NCBI GenBank assembly: GCA_002707985.1
Contig: PAOI01000022.1
Coordinates: forward strand, 1-64,000
Length of the DNA: 64,000 nucleotides
DNA from: Sphingomonas sp.
Lineage (GTDB): Bacteria > Pseudomonadota > Alphaproteobacteria > Sphingomonadales > Sphingomonadaceae
Reading direction: 5' to 3'
Below, one piece after another: positions 49,168 through 56,897 of this stretch; positions within the stretch are counted from its first letter, which is position 1; every line of letters starts with the position of its first letter. Made by a program: the position numbers and the translations under genes. The notes under the pieces were generated by a model, which did not search any database, had not been told where the DNA came from, and worked only from the letters and a program-made list of their open reading frames with translations.

Positions 49168-51123
49168 ATGCTCGCACTCTTTTCCAATCTGCGCATTTCG
49201 GCGAAGATCCTTCTCGGTATCTCGCTGCTGGCGTTGCTTTCCGTTTTTGTAGCCGGGCTGGGAGCGGTGTCGCTGAACACCACGGCCAAAGAAGCCCTGA
49301 CGCTGTCAGACCGCGACGCCGAGGCGATCCGCCTGGCGGGTGTCATCACCACGTCGCAAAATCGCGCCGAGCGCCTCTGGCTTATGTCGGTGATCGAACA
49401 TGACCGGGCGGACTTCGAAACGATTGTCGGCAATGTCGAGAGCACGTTCGCCAAAATCGATGAATCGGTCACTTCGCTCGAAAAACTGATGGGCGAGGAT
49501 CAGCGCGCAAAGTTCGTCGAGCTGCGCAGCGCGCTGGAGGAATATCAGAAGCAGACGGCAAAGATCCCGCCGCTTTGGTACCAGGAGCGTCTGGGCGATG
49601 CCGAAGACGTGCTGCAGCATGATTCGAAGGAGCCGTTCGAAGCGGCAGACGCCGCCGCCAATGCGATCGCGGACTCGGTGCACGAACGCGCCGTAGCCAG
49701 CTCGGTGGCGCTGCGCGAAGATGCCAATGCCACGATCTGGACCCTGATTGTCGTATCCGGGATTGGCCTGCTGGTGATCGTCGGCATGATCTATCTGATG
49801 ATCCGCAAGCAGATCACCGGACCGCTGGTGGCGATGACCGAACGCATGGGCCGTCTGGCCGAAGGCGACACTTCGATCGAAATCCAGGGCAATCAGCGCG
49901 GCGACGAAATCGGCGACATGGCACGCGCAGTGGTCGTATTCCGCGACAATGCGCGCGCGCAGGCCGCTGCCGCCGCCGAGAAGGCACAGGCTGAGGCCGA
50001 GCAGAAGCGCGTCGTCGAAACGCTTGGCGAATCGCTGCACGCTCTGTCGCAGGGCGACCTGACCGTTACCATCGTTCCTGAATTCCCATCGGCCTATGCT
50101 CAGGTACGCGCAAACTTCAACGATGCGACCAACGCACTCCGCGACCTGATCGGCTCGGTAATGGAATCGACCACCATTATCCGCACCGGCTCCCAGGAAA
50201 TTGCCGCCGCATCCGAGGATCTGGCGCGCCGTACCGAAGGCAATGCCGCCAGCCTGGAGGAAACCTCCGCTGCCGTCACGCAAATGGACGATCGCCTGAG
50301 GGCGACGGCCGCCGCTGCCCAGCGCACCGTCGAACGCGCCGATGGCGCCATCGCCACCGTCACCGGCGGACGCAATGTCGCGGACGAAGCGGTTCAGGCG
50401 ATGGGCCGCGTGTCGGAAAGCGCCAAGGGCATCGACAGCGTGATCGAAGGACTCGACAAGATCGCGTTCCAGACGCGCGTTCTCGCGATGAACGCTGCCG
50501 TCGAAGCCGGCCGTGCGGGCGAAGCCGGCCGCGGTTTCGCGGTGGTCGCTGACCTCGTTTCCGCGCTTGCCATGCGCGCCGAAGAGGAATCGAAACGCGC
50601 CCGCGATCAGCTGACCGTTACCCAGACCGACATCGTCGCGGCGGTGGACATGGTGCAAAAGGTCGATGGCGCGCTCCAGAACATCTCGGGCGACGTCAGC
50701 GAAGTTCACGCACTGCTCGGCAATATCGCCACCGACAACCAGGCGCAGTCGAGCGCAATCACTCAGGTGAGCGCCGCCATCGGCACGATGGATCAGACGA
50801 CTCAGCAGAATGCGGCGATGGTCGAGGAAACTTCGGCGGCCGCCCGCAACCTGTCGAGCGAAGTCGTTGCACTCGCCGAGCGCGCTGCGAAATTCCGCGT
50901 CGGCAACACGCATGTGTCGGCATTGTCGGTTACTGCGGCAACGCGCTCGACCCAGCCGGCTCCGGCAAAGGCCAGCGTCAAGGCAGTCGAGAGCAAAGCG
51001 ACCGCTCCGGCCAGAAGCGCTGCCGGTGCGGCAAAGACGTCGGGCGAATATCGCTCGCCGGTCAAGGCACTGCCCGGCCCCGCGCCGAGCGCCGATGGTG
51101 GTGAGGATTGGACGTCCTTCTGA
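49168..51123 (+). CDS. Methyl-accepting chemotaxis protein
   Basis: Two TM, periplasmic four-helix region, HAMP ([27 protein letters not shown]), [34 protein letters not shown]. Confidence 0.95.
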   Translation: [651 protein letters not shown]

Positions 51124-51145
51124 ACGGATAAACACCGCAACGATC

Positions 51146-51179
51146 GAGGCCCGGAGGCGATTGCTTCCGGGCCTCTTTT
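51146..51179 (+). terminator. Intrinsic terminator downstream of MCP
   Basis: GAGGCCCGGA-GGCGATTGC-TTCCGGGCCTCTTTT. Confidence 0.88.
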
Positions 51180-51308
51180 GATTCCGGTGCAGGCGTGCTC
51201 TGTGCTGTCCGAAAGGGAGCCCGCCAGCCCTGGCGCGCTTGTGCAATGCCAATGCGTCAATTGCGCGTCACGCGTCCGGCACGACGGAGATCGCGCCCTG
51301 TCGCGGAC

Positions 51309-51346
51309 AAAAAAAGGGAGCGTACCGGCATCGGTACGCTCCCTTC
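51309..51346 (-). terminator. Intrinsic terminator downstream of flaF (minus strand)
   Basis: Minus strand reads AAGGGAGCGTACC-GATGCC-GGTACGCTCCCTTTTTTT. Confidence 0.9.
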
Positions 51347-51368
51347 GATTTCGCAGGATGCTGGCCGG

Positions 51369-51731
51369 TCAGGCAGCGAGCGATTGGGTTCCCCGCAGGC
51401 CATCGAGAATCGTGCGGTTGATTTCGATGAGATCATCGATGCTTTCGCGGCCGGCCATCACTTCGCTGGTGAAGCGATCGACCCACAAGGAAAGCGATAC
51501 GATCTGCGCACGGAGTGCATCGGGCAAGCCATTGCCCTGCGCACCGCAATCGGTGGCAAAGGCCGACCACATCTCGCGATTGCGATGCAGCGGCGTCATG
51601 AGCGCCGCGCCGGTCAGTCCGGCGTCGCGCGCAATCATCATGTCGCCGATGATTTCGCCGATCAGGCGCTGTTCGGCCGCGCGGGGAGTTTCGGCCCGGC
51701 TTCGGGCCGCCTGGTAAGCATTGACGGACAT
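51369..51731 (-). CDS. flaF: Flagellar biosynthesis regulator FlaF
   Basis: MSVNAYQAARSRAETPRAAEQRLIGEIIGDMM...LWVDRFTSEVMAGRESIDDLIEINRTILDGL. Confidence 0.85.
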   Translation of the reverse strand: MSVNAYQAARSRAETPRAAEQRLIGEIIGDMMIARDAGLTGAALMTPLHRNREMWSAFATDCGAQGNGLPDALRAQIVSLSLWVDRFTSEVMAGRESIDDLIEINRTILDGLRGTQSLAA

Positions 51732-51840
51732 CGAATACTCCTTCGGTGACCTCACCATTTTAGACGGTTCCGACGGTCATGCTGAACTCATCCTATAAGA
51801 AATAGGCGTGCATCAGGGCGCGCGCTTTCCGTGAGGAACC

Positions 51841-54273
51841 ATGTCCGAATTTATCCTGCCGCATGCGATGCCGCACGCGCTCGACGGGCGCGACGACATC
51901 AAGCTGCTTTCGCTCGATTGTTTCGACACGCTGTTGTGGCGCGATACACACGCGCCGACCGACCTGTTCGAAGCCTTTACCGACACATCGAAGCTCCAGC
52001 GCTGCTGGGCTGAACATCGCGCACGCGACGCTTCGAAAATCCGGCGCGGGCGCAAGGAAGTGGCGATCGCCGAAATCTATGCCGAACTGCTGCCGAATGC
52101 AGGCAAGCGCGACCGCGATGCCGCCGTGCAGCAGGAACTGGACGCCGAAGCGCGGCACTGCTTCGCCTTCGCGCCGACCGTGCGTCTGATGCAGGAAGCG
52201 AAGCGGCGCGGCATTCCCACCATCATCGTCAGCGACACCTATCTCGACGCCGACCAGCTTCGCGGCCTGATCGCGGCAGCGGCAGGCGAGGATGTCGCCG
52301 CGCTGATCGACCGGATCTTCTGCTCCTCTGTTCTCGGACTCTCCAAGTCCGAAGGGCTGTTCCGCGAAGTGCTGAAGCGCATCGATGTGAAGCCTTCGGA
52401 AATCCTGCATATCGGCGACAATGCCAAAGCGGACGTGGAGGGCGTCAAACCCTTTGGCGTGCAGACGCTGCACCTCAAACAATTCAGCGACTCCAATGCC
52501 CAGCGCCTTCGCCTGGAAGCCGCCGCCGGCGCGATGATCCATGCGGAAGTCGCCGGAACCGCCGGGACGCCGCAGCCGCACCGCGCGGCGCTGGCCGCAG
52601 TAGAGCCGCAGATCGCGGACAATGCCGAACGCTTCGGCTTCGCGTCGTTGGGACCGGTATTTTACAGCTTCGCGCGCTGGCTGACCGACGAGGCCGCAGC
52701 GATCGAAGCCGAACGCGGCGGGCGCGTCCACTACCTCTTCATGATGCGCGACGGGCATTTGCCCATGCGCATGCACGCGGCAGCGGGCAACCCTGCCCCC
52801 GCCCATGCGATCGAAATCAGCCGCTACACCGCCACGGCAGCCAACCTGCGCACGCCGGAAAGCATCGCCCGCTTTCTGGAGGCCGAAGGCAGCACCGACA
52901 TGCCGACGATCGCCAAGCAGCTGCTGCTGACCCCGACCGAAATCGCGACGCTGGCGCGCGAAACATCCGACATGACATCGGGTGCGGCATTCCTGAAGGC
53001 GGTGCGCGGCCCGCGCTGGACCCGCGTCATCACGCGAAAGAGCCGTTCCTTCGCCAAACGGCTGGTCGAGCATGTTCGCGCCAGCGTGCAGCCCGAAAAG
53101 GGCGACACGCTGATGCTGGTCGACCTGGGTTATAACGGCAGCGCGCAGAACGAAGTCGATGCGCTGTTGCAGGAATCGCTGGGCGTGCATGTCGCGGGCC
53201 GCTACCTGCTGCTGCGCGAACAATGCCGCACCGGGCTCGACAAGCGCGGCTTCATCGATGCCGTCGATTATGACGGCAACACACTGGAAGCGATGTGCGG
53301 CAATGTCGCCGTGATCGAACAGCTGTGCACTGCCGCCCAGGGCTCGGTCGTCGATTATGCCGAAGACGGCACGCCCGTTCGTCGGGGATCGAGCATCAAG
53401 GCCCGCCAGAGCGAAGTGCGCGAACGGGTTCAGTCCGGTTGCCTGCGCTTTGCCGGGGAACAGGATCGCGAAATACTGCGCACCAGCCCGGGGCCGACCA
53501 CGACGATGTGGCGTCAGGCGGCTGCGTCCGGCCTTATGCGGCTGATGTTCCTGCCGCTGGCGCCCGAGCTCGAAGTGCTCGGCGAGTTCGAGCATGACGT
53601 CAATCTGGGCACCGACCAGACGGTGTCGCTGTTCGACCGCGCGATCGCGTCGCATGGCCTGCGTCAGCGGGGGCTCTTCTACATGAAGGGCGCGTCGCGC
53701 ATGTATCTGCCCGCCGAGCTGCAGGGCGAAGGGCTTTCGCTCAAATTGTCACTGCTGGCGCATCGCCGGTTCGGATTGCAGCTCAAGAACGCCGATTTCG
53801 CCGACCGCAGCATCGCCCTGCCCGTCATTGTTTCCGACGGCACGCAATCGACAACCGGCAAGGTGACCGCCACTGCGACACATGACGGCTATTATGTCGC
53901 ACCGATCCCGGTGGGCGATTGCCGTTTCACTGTTGGCGTCCAGTTCGGCGCATTGTTCGAATATGTTCAGATCGACAGTGCGATCTTCATGCCGGTCGAG
54001 CGGTTCATGAGCGACAAGCAACGTCCCGGATTCGACGAAGCGGAAGCGCTGCCCGGCCTGCACGGCATGGAACAGGTCGCGCCGCACCTGTTCCGCTGCG
54101 ACGACGGTTTTTCGTTCATGACGGTTCCGCCGCCGCCGCGGAAGGACGGGCGCCCGATGATGCTCGCGCTCGTCTTCCGCCCGATCGCGGAACGTGGCGG
54201 TCAACAGGCGAGCGCAACCCCGCCCGCCACGCAGGCAAGTTCCAGAGACCAGCTTAGCGGAGTAGCCGCATGA
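51841..54273 (+). CDS. Large HAD-superfamily hydrolase-containing protein (810 aa)
   Basis: IKLLSLDCFDTLLWRDTHAPTDLFEAF...PTIIVSDTYLDADQLRGLI...ILHIGDNAKADVEGVKPFGVQTLHL (HAD motifs); long uncharacterised C-terminal region. Confidence 0.8.
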   Translation: MSEFILPHAMPHALDGRDDIKLLSLDCFDTLLWRDTHAPTDLFEAFTDTSKLQRCWAEHRARDASKIRRGRKEVAIAEIYAELLPNAGKRDRDAAVQQELDAEARHCFAFAPTVRLMQEAKRRGIPTIIVSDTYLDADQLRGLIAAAAGEDVAALIDRIFCSSVLGLSKSEGLFREVLKRIDVKPSEILHIGDNAKADVEGVKPFGVQTLHLKQFSDSNAQRLRLEAAAGAMIHAEVAGTAGTPQPHRAALAAVEPQIADNAERFGFASLGPVFYSFARWLTDEAAAIEAERGGRVHYLFMMRDGHLPMRMHAAAGNPAPAHAIEISRYTATAANLRTPESIARFLEAEGSTDMPTIAKQLLLTPTEIATLARETSDMTSGAAFLKAVRGPRWTRVITRKSRSFAKRLVEHVRASVQPEKGDTLMLVDLGYNGSAQNEVDALLQESLGVHVAGRYLLLREQCRTGLDKRGFIDAVDYDGNTLEAMCGNVAVIEQLCTAAQGSVVDYAEDGTPVRRGSSIKARQSEVRERVQSGCLRFAGEQDREILRTSPGPTTTMWRQAAASGLMRLMFLPLAPELEVLGEFEHDVNLGTDQTVSLFDRAIASHGLRQRGLFYMKGASRMYLPAELQGEGLSLKLSLLAHRRFGLQLKNADFADRSIALPVIVSDGTQSTTGKVTATATHDGYYVAPIPVGDCRFTVGVQFGALFEYVQIDSAIFMPVERFMSDKQRPGFDEAEALPGLHGMEQVAPHLFRCDDGFSFMTVPPPPRKDGRPMMLALVFRPIAERGGQQASATPPATQASSRDQLSGVAA

Positions 54274-55109
54274 CCAATCTTCTGATCCATTCGATGTCGG
54301 AATTCAGCGATCTGATCCTCGGTTGCCTGAACGCCGCCGAAGCACGTCATATCGCAGAAATCGGCGCCGAATTCGGCGGCATGTCGCAACTGCTCGCCAA
54401 TCATGCTGCGCAGCATGAAGGGTCGCTGACCAGCATCGATCCCGCGCCCAAGCCCGGCTTTGCCGAATGGGCCGCATCGTCGGATTGCGTCACGCACATC
54501 GCCGACACCAGCCACCGCGCCATGCCGGGGCTGAGCGATATCGACGCATGGGTGATCGACGGCGATCACAATTATTACACAGTGCTGGGCGAACTGCGCA
54601 TTGCCGACGAACTGGCGCGTCGCGATGGCAAGCCACTGCTTGCCTTTCTGCACGATGTCAGCTGGCCGTGCGCGCGGCGCGACATGTATTACGCGCCCGA
54701 TACGCTTCCGCCCGAATGGGTGCATCCGCACAGCTGGGACGGAGGCGTGACGCTGGACGATCCGGGCATCCGCCCCGGACGGGGGTTTCGCGGCGCGGGG
54801 CAGTTCGCCTTTGCCAATCGCGCCGGCGGGCCGCGCAACGGCGTGCTGACGGCAGTCGAGGATTTTCTCGAGGAAGCGCGCTCGGCTGGACAGTCGCTCG
54901 CCTGGGCGCATGTCCCGGCGGTGCTGGGTCTCGGCATCCTGTTCGACGCGACGGCCCCCTGGGCGGCCGACATCGCCGCGCTGGTCCATCCCTGGCACGA
55001 CAACAACCTGATCGCGACGCTCGAGCTCAACCGGCTGCGCAACTATCTCGCGGTCATCGATTGCCAGGATCGTGAGGCTTCGCGGATCGGTGGCAGGGTT
55101 GCAGCCTGA
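54270..55109 (+). CDS. Class I SAM-dependent methyltransferase-like protein
   Basis: RHIAEIGAEFGGMSQLLANHAAQHEGSLTSIDPAPKPGF...DAWVIDGDHNYYTVLGELRIAD...LAFLHDVSWPCARRDMYY; ATGA overlap with HAD gene. Confidence 0.72.
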   Translation: MTNLLIHSMSEFSDLILGCLNAAEARHIAEIGAEFGGMSQLLANHAAQHEGSLTSIDPAPKPGFAEWAASSDCVTHIADTSHRAMPGLSDIDAWVIDGDHNYYTVLGELRIADELARRDGKPLLAFLHDVSWPCARRDMYYAPDTLPPEWVHPHSWDGGVTLDDPGIRPGRGFRGAGQFAFANRAGGPRNGVLTAVEDFLEEARSAGQSLAWAHVPAVLGLGILFDATAPWAADIAALVHPWHDNNLIATLELNRLRNYLAVIDCQDREASRIGGRVAA

Positions 55110-55211
55110 ACATTTCGGGACGCGGAACATGCTTTTGTTTTCGCGTCCCGCCCCGCCCCCTCAATTCTTCCTATAATTCTATCGTATCCAGGGAAACGAA
55201 GCACCTAAGTC

Positions 55212-56096
55212 ATGTTAAACGCGGTCGGTTTCATAATCATTCTGGGCTGTGTCTTCGGCAGCTTCATGATGGCTGGCGGGAAGATGGACATCATCACCCA
55301 CGCCCTGCCGCATGAGCTGATGGCAATCGGCGGTGCCGCGATCGGCGCCTTCATCGTCGGCAATTCGATGGCCACGGTGAAGAAGGCGGTTGCCGGCCTG
55401 CTCCGCGCGTTCAAGGGCTCGCGCTGGAAGAAGACCGACTATGCCGATCTGCTGACGCTGTTGTTCCAGCTGCTTTCGACCTTCAAGAAGGGCGGCGCCA
55501 CCGCGATCGAGCCGCATCTGGACAACCCGCACGAAAGCAATCTGTTCAGCGCCTTTCCCCGGATCGTGAAGGATCACCATCTGGTCGAGTTCATCGCCGA
55601 CTATCTGCGGATGATGACGGTGAATTTCGAAGACCCGCATCAGATCGAAGCGGCAATGGAAGCCGATATCGAAAAGCACCATCATGAAGAGCTGGGGCCG
55701 CAGCACGCACTGCAGCTCATGGCCGACGGCCTGCCGGCGATCGGTATCGTCGCGGCGGTGCTGGGCGTCATCAAGACGATGGGCTCGATCGACCAGCCGA
55801 CCGAAATCCTGGGTGCGATGATCGGCGGCGCGCTGGTCGGCACCTTCCTGGGCGTGTTGCTCAGCTACTGCGTGGTCGGCCCGCTCGCCGCCAAGCTCAA
55901 CGAAACCATCGAGGAGGACAGCAAGCCCTTCTCGATCGTGAAGACCGCGATCGTCGCCTATGCACAGGATGTGCCGGTGCAGGTCGCGATCGAAATCGCC
56001 CGACGCATGACGCCCAGCGCCTATGCGCCGACTTTCCAGCAACTTGAAACTGCACTCGACGAGGCGAAAAATGGACTCTCCCCAGCAGCCGCCTGA
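55212..56096 (+). CDS. motA: Flagellar motor stator protein MotA
   Basis: VGFIIILGCVFGSFMMAGGKMDIITHALPHELMAIGGAAIGAFIVGNS...ALQLMADGLPAIGIVAAVLGVIKTMGSIDQPTEILGAMIGGALVGTFLGVLLSYCVVGPLA. Confidence 0.97.
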   Translation: MLNAVGFIIILGCVFGSFMMAGGKMDIITHALPHELMAIGGAAIGAFIVGNSMATVKKAVAGLLRAFKGSRWKKTDYADLLTLLFQLLSTFKKGGATAIEPHLDNPHESNLFSAFPRIVKDHHLVEFIADYLRMMTVNFEDPHQIEAAMEADIEKHHHEELGPQHALQLMADGLPAIGIVAAVLGVIKTMGSIDQPTEILGAMIGGALVGTFLGVLLSYCVVGPLAAKLNETIEEDSKPFSIVKTAIVAYAQDVPVQVAIEIARRMTPSAYAPTFQQLETALDEAKNGLSPAAA

Positions 56097-56535
56097 GTTC
56101 GTCCCCCAGTTGGTCGATCTCGAGGACATCCTGCCTGTCGATGGCGATCCTGTCGCTGCCGAAGGCGTGGAAACAACAGCCGAAACCGAAGCGGCCGAAG
56201 CCGTCGCCGAAGGCTCCGACGCCATCGAAACCGCGCCCATACCGGCGGAAGACCGCGCGATACGGTTGCCGGCGCACAGCACGACCGTCACTGCCGAGGA
56301 CCTGAAGGTCCGCATGGTGCTCGCCGCCGATCTCGACGGCGAAGTGTCGGTCGATGCCGGCGGCGTCGAAAGCGTCGGCCAGGCCGTGCTTCAGTTGCTG
56401 GTCGCCGCTCGCCAGGAGGCAGAGCGGTCGTCCTACGCATTTTCCATCAACCACCCCAGCCCCGCATTCGTCGACCGCGTCACGCGCTGCCGTCTGGCCG
56501 ACGCCATCGGTATTCAGTCCGGAGAAAGTCTGTGA
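56071..56535 (+). CDS. STAS-domain chemotaxis protein
   Basis: ILPVDGDP N-term, Ala/Glu-rich linker, ..DGEVSVDAGGVESVGQAVLQLLVAARQEA..YAFSINHPSPAFVDRVTRCRLADAIGI. Confidence 0.75.
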   Translation: MDSPQQPPEFVPQLVDLEDILPVDGDPVAAEGVETTAETEAAEAVAEGSDAIETAPIPAEDRAIRLPAHSTTVTAEDLKVRMVLAADLDGEVSVDAGGVESVGQAVLQLLVAARQEAERSSYAFSINHPSPAFVDRVTRCRLADAIGIQSGESL

Positions 56536-56897
56536 GCAAGTTGATCCTTACTGTCGATGACTCGGCGAGCATGCGCATGCTGCTCAAGGCGTCGCTGACC
56601 GCGCAGGGGTATCGCATCGAAAGCGCAAATGACGGCGAACACGGCCTTGAGCGCATGCACGAAGTGAAACCCGACCTGCTGATTACCGACATCAACATGC
56701 CGAAGATGGATGGTTTCCAGCTGATCGAAGCGGTCCGTGCCGAGGGCGGTTTCAAGGGCACGCCGATCCTGGTGCTCTCGACCGAATTTTCGGACGAGAA
56801 AAAGGCCCGCGCGCGCAATGCCGGCGCCACCGGCTGGATCACCAAGCCTTTCGAGGCCGAGAAACTGGGGGCGGCGATCCGCCGCGTGTGCCCGTGA
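56532..56897 (+). CDS. CheY-like response regulator
   Basis: LILTVDDSASMRMLLKASLTAQGYRIESANDGEHGLE...DLLITDINMPKMDGFQLI...GWITKPFEAEKL. Confidence 0.95.
   Translation: MSKLILTVDDSASMRMLLKASLTAQGYRIESANDGEHGLERMHEVKPDLLITDINMPKMDGFQLIEAVRAEGGFKGTPILVLSTEFSDEKKARARNAGATGWITKPFEAEKLGAAIRRVCP

Noticed and set aside
49306-51252. 648-aa minus-strand ORF over the MCP gene
   Set aside because: Antisense artefact of the MCP coding sequence.
51793-53655. 620-aa minus-strand ORF over the HAD gene
   Set aside because: HAD motifs are on the plus strand and the reverse frame has no recognisable features.
55117-55149. GGGACGCG...CGCGTCCC stem-loop downstream of the methyltransferase as terminator
   Set aside because: 17-nt loop and no terminal T-tract; could be a structured 3' end but too weak to list.
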